Shown: positions 35,678-44,127 of the stretch, piece by piece
Numbering within the stretch: position 1 is the stretch's first letter
How the letters are laid out: each line of letters starts with the position of its first letter
Assembly: GCA_938034975.1 (NCBI GenBank)
Contig: CALHNI010000019.1
Location: 1 to 61,061, forward strand
Reading direction: 5' to 3'
Source of the DNA: Candidatus Goldiibacteriota bacterium
GTDB taxonomy: Bacteria; Oederibacteriota; PGYV01; DYJU01
Length of the DNA stretch: 61,061 nt
Notes under the pieces: model-generated
What the model was told of the DNA's origin: nothing
Databases searched by the model: none
The model's input: only the letters and a program-made list of their open reading frames with translations
Made by a program: the position numbers and the translations under genes

Positions 35678-36831
35678 AAGTTCTTGTCTTATCTTCTGTG
35701 TTTCCTTATCCACCTTCAGATGGAGACAGATTAAGAATTTATAATTTTATAAAAGAAATAAGTAAAAAAAATAAAATATATTTGATAAGTTTTATCAAAA
35801 AGGGCGAAGAGGAATTTATTAAAGAAATAAATAAATATTGCAAAGCGGTATATACTGTTTATATTTCCCGAAATGAGATTATTTTAAAAACCATATTTGC
35901 TTTTTTAACAGGTAAAGCAATGAATGTTTTTTCTTATTATAAAAAAGAAATGCAAATTTTAATAAATGATTTTTTAAAAAATAATAGTATTGATGCCATT
36001 TTTGCATACAGAATACGGATGGCACAATATGTTGAGAATGTAAAAATTCCAAAAATTGTGGATTTTGTTGATTCTCTCGCTTTTTATATGAAGGAAAAAA
36101 TGCAATACGAAAAAAATTTATTTACATATTTTTATTTGTTATTTGATAATAAAAGAGTTTTATTATATGAAAAGAAAATGATTGAAAAGTTTGATTATGC
36201 TTTAGTTAATTATGAAGGTGATAAAAATTTTTTAAATGGCAAAAATGTTTTTGTTTTATCCAATGGTGTTTATTATGATGAAAAAAAAAGTTATTTTAAA
36301 AAGCCTGAAATTGTAAAAAAAATAGGATTTTTTGGTGATATGAATTATTCTCCCAATAAAGATGGAATTTATTTTTTTTATAAAATGGTATGGAAAAAAA
36401 TAGAGAAATCTGATAAAAATTTACAGTTGATAATTGCAGGAAAATCAAGTGAAAGATTAAATATAAAAGGTAATAATATTATTAAAACAGGCTATTTGAA
36501 AAATTTAGATGCCGAAATAAAAACATGGGATTTATGTGTTGTTCCTGTAAGATATGGTGCAGGCAGGCAGAATAAAATATTAAAAGCCTGGTTAAATAAA
36601 GTGCCTGTTGTTGCAACTTCTTTTGCAGTAAAAGGAATATATGGAAGAGATTTTTTTAATATTTTAATTGCTGATACTCCGGATGAATTTATAGACAGAA
36701 TAAACATACTTTTAAATGATAATAGTATCAGAAAAAAAATTATAAAAAATGGATATTTAACTTTAAAGAAACATTTTAACTGGAAAAAAACAGGTGCTTT
36801 GTTAAATAAATTATTGTGGAGATTAAAATGA
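35674..36831 (+). CDS. Glycosyltransferase family 4
   Basis: The 385-residue GT-B enzyme begins VLVLSSVFPYPPSDGDRLRIYNF, with a donor-binding C-terminal half (GFFGDMNYSPNKDGIYFF, LIIAGKSSERL, GYLKNLDAEIKTWDLCVVPVRYGAGRQNKILKAW split across it). The late Glu of many GT4 enzymes is replaced here by the RYGAGRQNKILKAW block, as in the subgroup related to exosortase/PEP-CTERM loci. It overlaps the DUF2723 gene by four bases (ATGA) and is probably cytoplasmic, building a surface glycan. Donor and acceptor are unknown. Confidence 0.85.
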   Translation: MKVLVLSSVFPYPPSDGDRLRIYNFIKEISKKNKIYLISFIKKGEEEFIKEINKYCKAVYTVYISRNEIILKTIFAFLTGKAMNVFSYYKKEMQILINDFLKNNSIDAIFAYRIRMAQYVENVKIPKIVDFVDSLAFYMKEKMQYEKNLFTYFYLLFDNKRVLLYEKKMIEKFDYALVNYEGDKNFLNGKNVFVLSNGVYYDEKKSYFKKPEIVKKIGFFGDMNYSPNKDGIYFFYKMVWKKIEKSDKNLQLIIAGKSSERLNIKGNNIIKTGYLKNLDAEIKTWDLCVVPVRYGAGRQNKILKAWLNKVPVVATSFAVKGIYGRDFFNILIADTPDEFIDRINILLNDNSIRKKIIKNGYLTLKKHFNWKKTGALLNKLLWRLK

Positions 36832-37883
36832 AAAGATTATTTGTGTATTTGTTATTAGTTTTTTGGATATTTTTTATATCCTGCAAAACCATGAAAAGAC
36901 AAATTACTGTTAAAGTTCCTGAAACAAAGGAAGAGCAGGTGTCTTTGGAAAAAGAAGCAGAGAATTTATATAATAGCGGAAATTATGTTGAATCAGTTGA
37001 AACATTAAAGGCATTGCTAGCAAAAGACCCAAAAAATCCAGTATACTGGAATCAATTAGGCAGTGTTTATGCCCAGATGAATGAATATGAATATGCAATT
37101 TTTTCTTTTAAAAAAGCAATAAAATATAATCCTAAAAATACAAAAGCCATGTATAATTTAAGTGTTGTTTATACTGAAAAAGGGGATATTGATGAAGCTT
37201 TAAAGGTTATAAAAAATGCTATAAAGGTTGATCCTAAAAATCCGTTAATTCAGGCAAGTTTGGGAAATATATTGATTGATAAAGAAAAATACGATAAGGC
37301 GAAAACAGTTTATAAAAGAATAGTTGAGGCAAAACCGGATTTTGATATAGGGCATTTTAACCTTGGTGTTATTAATTTTAAGGAGAGAAATTTAGATGAA
37401 GCAGAGAAAAATTATAAAGAAGTATTAAGGATAAATCCTGCTGATGCCGAAGCAAAAGAAAATTTAGCCGCAATTTATATAATTAAAAATGAATATGAAA
37501 AAGCAGTTGATTATTTAAAAGAAGTGATAGAAGCCAACCCTGAAGATGATACTACTTTAGAAAATGCATATTTTAATTTAGGGATTGCCTATGTGAGAAT
37601 GAAAAAATATAAAGATGCACTGGATTGTTTTGAAACAGCTATAAAAATAGAGCCGTGGGACATGGCTGCTTATGTAAATGCTGCTTTAGTAGCAGAGACA
37701 TTGGGATATAAGGATAAAGCAATAAAATACTGGAAAAAATATGACAGATTATTACCTATAAATAAAAGAAAAGATGAGATAAAAAAGAGATTGGAAAAGA
37801 TGGGTGTAAAAATAGAATTAGAAGCAACGCCAGCGCCTGTTTCTATAACTTTCTCTGTAAAAGATGAAAAAGGAGAAAAATGA
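36828..37883 (+). CDS. TPR-repeat lipoprotein
   Basis: The ATG at 36828 is chosen because it forms the ATGA overlap with the preceding stop, has GGAG ten bases upstream, and gives a proper lipoprotein signal with lipobox FISC. An in-frame ATG four codons earlier is less likely. About seven TPR units follow (residues ~40-310), for example EYEYAIFSFKKAIKYNPKN, NLDEAEKNYKEVLRINPAD and KYKDALDCFETAIKIEPWD. The tail is short and Pro/Lys-rich. It probably serves as a membrane-tethered scaffold for the glycan machinery encoded by the neighbours (inference). Confidence 0.85.
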   Translation: MKRLFVYLLLVFWIFFISCKTMKRQITVKVPETKEEQVSLEKEAENLYNSGNYVESVETLKALLAKDPKNPVYWNQLGSVYAQMNEYEYAIFSFKKAIKYNPKNTKAMYNLSVVYTEKGDIDEALKVIKNAIKVDPKNPLIQASLGNILIDKEKYDKAKTVYKRIVEAKPDFDIGHFNLGVINFKERNLDEAEKNYKEVLRINPADAEAKENLAAIYIIKNEYEKAVDYLKEVIEANPEDDTTLENAYFNLGIAYVRMKKYKDALDCFETAIKIEPWDMAAYVNAALVAETLGYKDKAIKYWKKYDRLLPINKRKDEIKKRLEKMGVKIELEATPAPVSITFSVKDEKGEK

Positions 37884-38761
37884 AAAAAATAGTTTGTTTA
37901 CTATGTTTTTTTTATGCAATAAATATATCAGCCGTTGATGACCTTGATTTATTAACAAAAGCTAAAAATTTAATTGAAGAAGAAAAATTTAAAGAAGCAC
38001 TGGTTTTTTTAAAAGAAGCAGAAATCAAAATGCCGAAAAATAAACTGTTAAACATCTATATTGATATGGGCATTTGTTACAGACGACTTAACAACTATGA
38101 TAATGCAATCTACTATTATAAACAGGCATTAAAACTTTCTCCTAAAATGCCGGATATATATTACAATATCGGACTGGTTTATTATTATAAAAATTTATAT
38201 AAAGAAGCGATTGATTATTTTAATAAGGCGATTAAATTATCTCCTCATTATACAGAAGCATACGGAGCTATGGCTATGGCTTATCGTGATTATGGTTTTG
38301 TTGATATGGCGATTAAAATAATTAAAAAAGCATTAAATATAAATCCTGATTATGCAGGTGGATATAATATACTTGGAAATTGTTTTGAAGATAAAAAGAT
38401 GCATAGTCGTGCCATAGAGATGTATAAAAGGGCGATAATTCTAAGACCTGATTATGTTTCTGCTTTTTATAATTTGGGTGTGGTTTATGATGAGATTGGA
38501 AATTATTCAGATGCAATAGATGCATATAAACAGGCGCTTTCTTTGCAGAAAGATGATCCTGATATCTATTATAATTTAGGAATTACTTTGATGAAATCGG
38601 GAAACTATTATGAAGCCCAGGATGTTTTTAAAAAAACAATACGGCTTGATGATGGAAATATCAAGGCATATGATAACCTGATAATTTGTCTGAGAAATTC
38701 AAAATTAGAAGGGGAAGCACGAAAATGGGAAAAAATAAAATTTGATAAATTCGGGAAATGA
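37880..38761 (+). CDS. Exported TPR-repeat protein
   Basis: The 293-residue protein has a signal peptide (MKKIVCLLCFFYAINISA). Six to seven TPR units fill the rest (LNNYDNAIYYYKQALKLSPK, LYKEAIDYFNKAIKLSPH, MHSRAIEMYKRAIILRPD, NYSDAIDAYKQALSLQKDD). It overlaps the previous TPR gene by four bases and ends the operon. It is probably a periplasmic adaptor; the substrate is unknown. Copy D of the hairpin element follows. Confidence 0.85.
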   Translation: MKKIVCLLCFFYAINISAVDDLDLLTKAKNLIEEEKFKEALVFLKEAEIKMPKNKLLNIYIDMGICYRRLNNYDNAIYYYKQALKLSPKMPDIYYNIGLVYYYKNLYKEAIDYFNKAIKLSPHYTEAYGAMAMAYRDYGFVDMAIKIIKKALNINPDYAGGYNILGNCFEDKKMHSRAIEMYKRAIILRPDYVSAFYNLGVVYDEIGNYSDAIDAYKQALSLQKDDPDIYYNLGITLMKSGNYYEAQDVFKKTIRLDDGNIKAYDNLIICLRNSKLEGEARKWEKIKFDKFGK

Positions 38762-38863
38762 TAATGAATGAAAAAGATTTTATATTTTAAATGATTGTGT
38801 GTGTATAAAACAGATTAATTGCTTTTTACATGATATATTAATAAGCAAAAACAGAAGGTTTAA

Positions 38864-39067
38864 CCTGAAAATCGCATTATTAGAAGATTGTGATTTTCAG
38901 GAAAAAAAAATAATATATTATTTAAAAAAATAAGATATTTAAAACAATAAAATATTTAAAACAACACTTGGGTTTTATTTTAAATAAAAAAAAGTAATGC
39001 ATTATAAAAATAATATAAAAATTTGTTTTTCCGTAAAAAAACGCGTTTTCTAACGCATTTTTTACGG
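38864..39067 (+). repeat. Interspersed hairpin-bounded element, copy D (plus orientation, most complete single unit)
   Basis: Left hairpin at 38864-38901: arms CCTGAAAATCGCA / TGTGATTTTCAGG, one G-U-type mismatch. The core includes acaacacttgggttttattt and aaaaagtaatgcattataaa. Right hairpin at 39031-39067: CCGTAAAAAAACGCGTT / AACGCATTTTTTACGG. This copy defines the unit: hairpin 1, A+T-rich core, hairpin 2, about 204 bases. Confidence 0.8.
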
Positions 39068-39080
39068 TTTAAGAATTTTA

Positions 39081-39109
39081 TAGACAATAAAGATAAAAAA
39101 ATATATAGT
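39081..39109 (+). promoter_or_regulatory. Sigma-70-type promoter
   Basis: TAGACA (39081-39086), a 17-base spacer and TATAGT (39104-39109), 55 bases before the ATG at 39165. Confidence 0.55.
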
Positions 39110-39164
39110 AATAATAGTTGAGTTTTTTATATGATTAATATTAAACAATTTTAAGGAGGAGTTG

Positions 39165-40193
39165 ATGGAATATTTTATAATAGGTATTTCTTCTTTTATT
39201 CTTGGGTTGATTTTTATTCCGTTGGCAATTAAAATTGCTTTTAAATTTAAAATACTTGATTTTCCATCAACAAAATTAAAAAAACATGATAGACCTGTTC
39301 CTTATCTTGGTGGGGTTGCTATTTACCTTGCATTTTTATTACCTGTTTTATTCATAAAATTTTTTTTGCATCAAACAATTCATGGCATAATTGGTATAAT
39401 AGCAGGAGGTTTTATCATTGTTATTTTAGGACTTTTTGATGACATAAAAAATCTGAATCCATATATAAAATTATTTGTTCAATTTTTAGTTGCCCTGATA
39501 ATAATTAAAGTAAACATGAATATTAAATTTATGGAAAATAACATATTAAATTACATATTAACAATTCTATGGGTGGTTGGTATTACAAATGCTATGAACT
39601 TGATTGATATTATGGATGGGTTATGTTCTGGGGTAGCGGCGGTTGCTTCTTTGGCGTTTTTTATAATAGCGATGCTCGCAAATAGAGTAAATGATATGAT
39701 ACCTGCAATTGCACTTTTTGGAGCAGTTCTTGCTTTTCTTTTTTATAATAAACCACCGGCAAAAATATATCTGGGGGATGCTGGTTCATTATTTTTGGGG
39801 TTTATGATGGCAGCACTTGCTTTAAATGAAAGTTATTCGCGTAATAATTATATTGCTGTTTTAAGCCCTATTTTAATTTTAGGAGTTCCAATATTTGATA
39901 CATTTCTTGTAATTTTTTTAAGAATCAGAAAAGGACTTTTGCCGATTTATGGTTCTGATGATCATACTGCGCAGCGGCTTGTTATGTTAGGTTTTACAAA
40001 ACCACAGGCAACTTTATTTTTAATAATTTTAACGGCTTTTTTATCAATCGTTGCAATTATAAGTACATTTTTAAATATTTCAGGCGCTCTTGTTTTATAT
40101 CTTTCAATTTCTTTTATGGCTTTAATGTTTGCAATGCTTATAATGTCAATTGATATGACTAATTTTCATAAAGTTTATAAAAATAGAAAATGA
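39165..40193 (+). CDS. MraY/WecA-family polyprenyl-phosphate sugar-1-phosphate transferase
   Basis: The start at 39165 has AAGGAGGA five bases upstream; a TTG one codon earlier is less likely. The 342-residue protein has about ten membrane helices and the family motifs KKHDRPVPYLGGVAIY, LGLFDDIKNL (DD), NLIDIMDGLCSG (NxxNxxDG-type), KIYLGDAGSLFLGF and GSDDHTAQRLV (basic/His loop). It lacks the MraY-specific hallmarks and fits the WecA/TagO branch, which starts O-antigen, enterobacterial common antigen or teichoic-type glycans by loading HexNAc-1-P on undecaprenyl phosphate. The following FAD protein and glycosyltransferase are in the same operon (ATGA overlap). Confidence 0.88.
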   Translation: MEYFIIGISSFILGLIFIPLAIKIAFKFKILDFPSTKLKKHDRPVPYLGGVAIYLAFLLPVLFIKFFLHQTIHGIIGIIAGGFIIVILGLFDDIKNLNPYIKLFVQFLVALIIIKVNMNIKFMENNILNYILTILWVVGITNAMNLIDIMDGLCSGVAAVASLAFFIIAMLANRVNDMIPAIALFGAVLAFLFYNKPPAKIYLGDAGSLFLGFMMAALALNESYSRNNYIAVLSPILILGVPIFDTFLVIFLRIRKGLLPIYGSDDHTAQRLVMLGFTKPQATLFLIILTAFLSIVAIISTFLNISGALVLYLSISFMALMFAMLIMSIDMTNFHKVYKNRK

Positions 40194-41449
40194 AAACAAT
40201 AATAATTGGCGCTGGTTTTGCAGGTTTATCTGCTTCCTTAAATCTTAAAAAAGATTTTATTGTTTTAGAAAAAGATAAAAGACCAGGCGGATTTTGTAAA
40301 ACAGAAATAATAAATGGTTTTACATTTGATTATACAGGACATCTTTTACATTTAAAAAATCAAGATACTGAAACATTTATCCGGGAAAACATTAAAACGA
40401 AATTATTTAAAATCCAAAGAAAATCATATATTTATAGTTATAATGTTTATACAGGATATCCATATCAAATGAATAATTATGGTTTGCCAGGAAAAGTTAT
40501 TGAAGAAAACCTGATTGGATATATTCGCAGAGCAAAAAATAAGAAAGTAAAAAACTTTAAGGATTGGATACTTTGTGAATTTGGGAGTGGCATAGCAAAA
40601 AATTTTATGTTTCCATATAATGAAAAATTATGGAAATTTCCGCTTGAAAAGTTAACACTTAAATGGATGGGAAGGTTTATCCCATCTACAACCCTTGATA
40701 ATATTTTACAGGGTTTAAAAGAAAAAAAAGTATCAGATGTTGGATACAATGCTTATTTTTATTATCCTGAAAAAGGAGGTATTGAATCGTTAATTAAAGA
40801 TTTTTTTAAAAAAGTAAAGTCAAAAGTAATTTTAAATGCGAAAGTAAAAAAAGTTGATATAAAGAAAAAGATTGTTTATTATAACAACAAACAGGAAAAA
40901 TATGATAATTTGATTGTTACCATGTCTTTAAAAGAATTTTTAAAAATTATAAATGATAAAATAGGTATCTATTATAATAGACTAAAAGCAACTTCGGTTT
41001 ATGCATTGAATATAGGGTTTAAACAAAGAGAAAAAATTGATAAAAATTGGGTTTATATACCTGAAAAAAAGTATATATTTTATAGAATCGGTTTCCCGCA
41101 TACTTTTTCTTCATTTAATGCACCCAGAGGTTATAATTCTATATATGCAGAAGTTTCTTTTAATAAAAAAATACCTGATAAAATAAACGATAAAATAATT
41201 AATGATTTAATAAAAATGGGAATATTGTTAAATAAAAAGGATATAATTGTTTTATATCCAATGGTTTTAAAAGATGCATATGTGATTTATGATAAAGAAA
41301 GAGAAAAAATTTTACCTGAGATAATAAACGAATTAGAAAATAATAATATTTATCTTGCAGGCAGATGGGGAAAATGGGAATATTCAAGCATGGAAGATGC
41401 CATAAAAGAAGGCATTGAAATAGCAAAACTTATAAATAAAAAAGGATAA
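40190..41449 (+). CDS. FAD-dependent amine-oxidase-like oxidoreductase (UDP-galactopyranose-mutase/protoporphyrinogen-oxidase-like)
   Basis: The 419-residue protein has the dinucleotide-binding start TIIIGAGFAGLSASLNL and EKDKRPGGFCKTEIINGF, then DYTGHLLHL. The C-terminus AGRWGKWEYSSMEDAIKEG is typical of this group, where it contacts FAD. Such proteins often sit in surface polysaccharide loci, next to glycosyltransferases, as here. Exact reaction (sugar mutase, dehydrogenase or desaturase) is not readable. It overlaps the WecA-like gene by four bases and the next gene begins one base after its stop. Confidence 0.8.
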   Translation: MKTIIIGAGFAGLSASLNLKKDFIVLEKDKRPGGFCKTEIINGFTFDYTGHLLHLKNQDTETFIRENIKTKLFKIQRKSYIYSYNVYTGYPYQMNNYGLPGKVIEENLIGYIRRAKNKKVKNFKDWILCEFGSGIAKNFMFPYNEKLWKFPLEKLTLKWMGRFIPSTTLDNILQGLKEKKVSDVGYNAYFYYPEKGGIESLIKDFFKKVKSKVILNAKVKKVDIKKKIVYYNNKQEKYDNLIVTMSLKEFLKIINDKIGIYYNRLKATSVYALNIGFKQREKIDKNWVYIPEKKYIFYRIGFPHTFSSFNAPRGYNSIYAEVSFNKKIPDKINDKIINDLIKMGILLNKKDIIVLYPMVLKDAYVIYDKEREKILPEIINELENNNIYLAGRWGKWEYSSMEDAIKEGIEIAKLINKKG

Positions 41450-41450
41450 A

Positions 41451-42572
41451 ATGAAAAAAAATATTGCCATAGTTATAACACGTCTTGATTTGGGTGGGGC
41501 TCAGAAAATTGCTCTTTATCTTGCTGATAAACTTAATAAAAAAAAATTTAATGTCCACTTTATCACAGGAGAAAACGGTTATCTTGACTATGAGGCTAAA
41601 AAAATAAAAGGCATAAAACTTGTTTTTTTAAAAAGTTTAAAACATCCAATAAGCATCATAAATGATATAATTGCTTTGTTTAAATTGAAAAAATATTTTA
41701 TACAAAATAAAATAGATATAGTTCATACCCATTCTTCAAAAGCAGGTATAATTGGCAGATTTGCTGCAAAAATGGCAGGAGTTAAACTAATCATACATAC
41801 AATACATGGCTTTCCTTTTCATAAATATCAAAATCCAATAAATTTTTTTGTTTATTTAATACTTGAAAGAATTGCAGCAAAATGTTCTCATAAACTTGTA
41901 GCGGTTGGTGAAGATGTTGTTAAACATGGCCTTGAAAATAAAGTCGGAAGAAAAGAACAGTATTTAATAATAAGAGCCGGGATTGATATAAATTTGTTTA
42001 AAAATGCGAAAGTTAACAGGAAACAGTATTTATCAAAATATGGGCTAGACACTAAATTTTTTACAGTTGGTATGATAGGAAATTTAAAGAAACAAAAAAA
42101 TCCTTTTGAGTTTATAAAAATTGCCATGGAAGTTTTAAAAAGGGAAAAAAATATTCAATTTGTTTTTGCGGGAGACGGCTATTTAAAATCAAGAATAGAA
42201 AAATTTCTTAAAAAAAATAAATTAAATGAAAATATTAAATTTATCGGTTGGATAAAAGATGCGGAAAAATTTTTAAAAGCAATTGATGTTTTTATTTTAA
42301 CTTCGTTATGGGAGGGGTTACCCTGCACTTTGGTTCAGGCTCTTTTTTCAGGTAAACCATGTATTGCTACAAACATAAACGGTAATAAGGAAATTATGAA
42401 TAAGGTTAACCCGGATTTTTTATATGAACCAGGGAATTATAATGATGCAGCAGAAAAGATAATTTTATTAAAAGAAAAAAGAAAAATTAAATTTAATTTT
42501 CCCTTAAAAATTTTAAAAGAATTTGATTTAAAATTTATGTTAAGGGAATATGAAAAACTTTATTATATGTAA
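41451..42572 (+). CDS. Glycosyltransferase family 4
   Basis: The 373-residue GT-B enzyme has the N-terminal IVITRLDLGGAQKIALYLAD, DIVHTHSSKAGIIGRFAAK, and HTIHGFPFHKY. The C-terminal donor domain has GMIGNLKKQKNPFEFIKIA, FVFAGDGYLKSRIEKFL and IDVFILTSLWEGLPCTLVQAL (ExxGLPxxxxEA-like, with the second Glu replaced by Gln). It is likely the second or third enzyme in building the glycan initiated by the WecA-like protein. It ends the operon; the ECF-like motif at 42572 overlaps its stop codon. Confidence 0.88.
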   Translation: MKKNIAIVITRLDLGGAQKIALYLADKLNKKKFNVHFITGENGYLDYEAKKIKGIKLVFLKSLKHPISIINDIIALFKLKKYFIQNKIDIVHTHSSKAGIIGRFAAKMAGVKLIIHTIHGFPFHKYQNPINFFVYLILERIAAKCSHKLVAVGEDVVKHGLENKVGRKEQYLIIRAGIDINLFKNAKVNRKQYLSKYGLDTKFFTVGMIGNLKKQKNPFEFIKIAMEVLKREKNIQFVFAGDGYLKSRIEKFLKKNKLNENIKFIGWIKDAEKFLKAIDVFILTSLWEGLPCTLVQALFSGKPCIATNINGNKEIMNKVNPDFLYEPGNYNDAAEKIILLKEKRKIKFNFPLKILKEFDLKFMLREYEKLYYM

Positions 42573-42594
42573 ACTGAAAATAAAATATAACGTC
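42572..42594 (+). promoter_or_regulatory. Candidate ECF-sigma promoter (AAC-N16-CGTC), second site
   Basis: AAC (42572-42574), 16 bases, CGTC (42591-42594), 100 bases before the outer-membrane protein gene at 42695. It has the same spacing as the site in front of the sigma gene. CGTC is rare in this DNA, but by composition about one chance match per strand per window is plausible. Confidence 0.35.
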
Positions 42595-42694
42595 AAATTA
42601 TAGTAAAATGATAAGAAAGGAGGTGTTTTTTTACTTTTATTTTGGTTGAATTTATGATACAATTTATTTATTAAATTTAAAAGGAGGAAAAATA

Positions 42695-43231
42695 ATGAAA
42701 AAAAGTTTAATTTTAATAATGAGTTTTTTAATTGTTCTTTCTAATCTGATTTTTGCAGGGAAAATAACTGAAAAGGTTGAAAAACTTATTGAGACAAACC
42801 AGACAAGATATGAAAGGACATATTATCCCAGGGATTTAAGGCCCAATTTGGTGATGTTAAGTATTGGATTTCCTTATATGGCAGGGGTTAGCTATTCATA
42901 TAATATAAATGAAATGTTTGCAGTTGGTGCTGGTGCTGGTTCATATTTCCCCGGAGCAGCATTTGGTCTTAATTTTACATTTTATCCTTTTGGAACAACC
43001 GTAAGTCCTTTTGGTGGTGCAGGTGTTACCTATATAATTCCTGGTCTTGTTGCTGTTAATTTGGATGCGGGTATTGATATAGCCTTAGAAAATGGTATGG
43101 TTTTTAATTTGGGAGGAGTTTATATAATTTCTTTTACAAATACTGATAATGCAATTGGTACTTTATGGGGCGTTCCTAAAAATAAGTTAAATGACCTTGG
43201 AATAAAAGGTGGTATAGGTTTCAGATTTTAA
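42695..43231 (+). CDS. Small outer-membrane beta-barrel-like protein
   Basis: The 178-residue protein has a signal peptide (to about residue 22, NLIFAG). A short charged segment follows, then a Gly/aromatic-rich region with alternating strands (LVMLSIGFPYMAGVSYSY, MFAVGAGAGSYFPGAAFGL, TVSPFGGAGVTY) ending GIGFRF, with a terminal Phe as in barrel proteins. It could be an eight-stranded barrel or an outer-membrane-associated protein. AAGGAGG precedes the ATG. Upstream lies a possible ECF promoter (42572), so it may belong to the envelope-stress regulon. The family is not recognised. Confidence 0.65.
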   Translation: MKKSLILIMSFLIVLSNLIFAGKITEKVEKLIETNQTRYERTYYPRDLRPNLVMLSIGFPYMAGVSYSYNINEMFAVGAGAGSYFPGAAFGLNFTFYPFGTTVSPFGGAGVTYIIPGLVAVNLDAGIDIALENGMVFNLGGVYIISFTNTDNAIGTLWGVPKNKLNDLGIKGGIGFRF

Positions 43232-43237
43232 TAAAAT

Positions 43238-43493
43238 AAATTAATGATAATGTGAAAAGTTCTATGAAAAGAAAGAAGGGAGAGCTTAAAATATATACTA
43301 AAAGTATTGAAAATAATATACATTTCCCCCTCTTTAATAAAGAGGGGTTAGGGGAAATTTTAAAAGAGAGCGAGAAGAAGATAATGGATGTAAATCCCCC
43401 TTTGATAAAGGGGGAACAAAAGGCAACCAAAGTATATGAATAAAAGGATTTTTAAGTGAAGAGCGTTAAAACTTTTCACAATACTAAATTAAT
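43238..43493. mobile_element. MITE-like element, copy 1, with 8-bp target duplication
   Basis: The element is 43246-43485 (240 bases), flanked by identical 8-mers AAATTAAT at 43238-43245 and 43486-43493. Ends are inverted repeats, TGTGAAAAGTT at the left and AACTTTTCACA at the right, 13 of 16 terminal bases matching. Inside are small palindromes of the CCCCCTTTGATAAAGGGGG kind. It encodes nothing. End sequence and 8-bp duplication recall the IS256 family, which is a suggestion only. It lies between the barrel gene and lpoB. Confidence 0.85.
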
Positions 43494-43508
43494 TAAAAGG
43501 AGGAAAAA

Positions 43509-44111
43509 ATGAAAAAGATTTTTGTCATGCTTTTATCACTCATTGCTTTTGTTATGTTTCTTTCCTGCAGTTCCACAACTATAAAAAGAGTTGATACATC
43601 AACAGTTATGGATCTTTCCGGAAACTGGAATGATGTTGATGCTCAGATGGTGGCAGAACAGATGGTTAATGAAATGTTAAGCAGACCATGGTTGAAAAAA
43701 TACTTGAAAAACAAAGGCAGGGAACCGAGAATAATAGTAGGTGAGATAAGAAATAAAACTGATGAACATATTGATGTAGAGGTTTTTAGAAAAGATATAG
43801 AAAAAGAATTAACAAATTCCGGTGAGGTTCAGTTTGTTGCTTCAAAAGCAGAAAGAGAAGAAATAAGAGAAGAAAGAGCTGATATGCAGGAATATTCATC
43901 CGAAGAAACAAGAAAAAAATTCAAAAAAGAAATTGCGGCAGATTATATGTTAAAAGGAGTAATTACTTCTATCATAGATCAGAAAGAAGGAACCAAGGTA
44001 AAATATTATCAGGTAGATCTTGAACTTTTTAATACCGAAACAAATGCAAAAGAGTGGGTTGGACAGAAAAAAATAAAGAAAGTAATTGAAAAATCTAAAT
44101 TTGGATTTTAA
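43509..44111 (+). CDS. lpoB: LpoB-family penicillin-binding-protein activator lipoprotein
   Basis: The 200-residue protein has a lipoprotein signal with lipobox FLSC (Cys20). LpoB features follow: DLSGNWNDVDAQMVAEQMV, RPWL, REPRIIVGEIRNKTDEHID and EIAADYMLKGVITSI. LpoB in E. coli stimulates the transpeptidase/glycosyltransferase PBP1B across the periplasm. In many other phyla it is found with COG3014-like lipoproteins, as here (next gene, 16 bases away). The AAGGAGG site lies a few bases after the MITE's right target duplication, so the insertion just spares the translation start. Confidence 0.88.
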   Translation: MKKIFVMLLSLIAFVMFLSCSSTTIKRVDTSTVMDLSGNWNDVDAQMVAEQMVNEMLSRPWLKKYLKNKGREPRIIVGEIRNKTDEHIDVEVFRKDIEKELTNSGEVQFVASKAEREEIREERADMQEYSSEETRKKFKKEIAADYMLKGVITSIIDQKEGTKVKYYQVDLELFNTETNAKEWVGQKKIKKVIEKSKFGF

Positions 44112-44127
44112 AAAAAATTATTTATAA

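Larger units (their letters stand above)
38762..39164. other. 403-base intergenic region
   Basis: It contains copy D of the hairpin element (38864-39067) and the promoter of the wecA-like gene (39081-39109). The first ~100 bases hold nothing I can name. Confidence 0.6.

Noticed and set aside
43252-43443. Open frame of 63 codons between the barrel gene and lpoB
   Set aside because: It lies wholly inside the MITE-like element and reads through its palindromes (NKEGLGE, PPLIKGE), a common spurious translation of such repeats.
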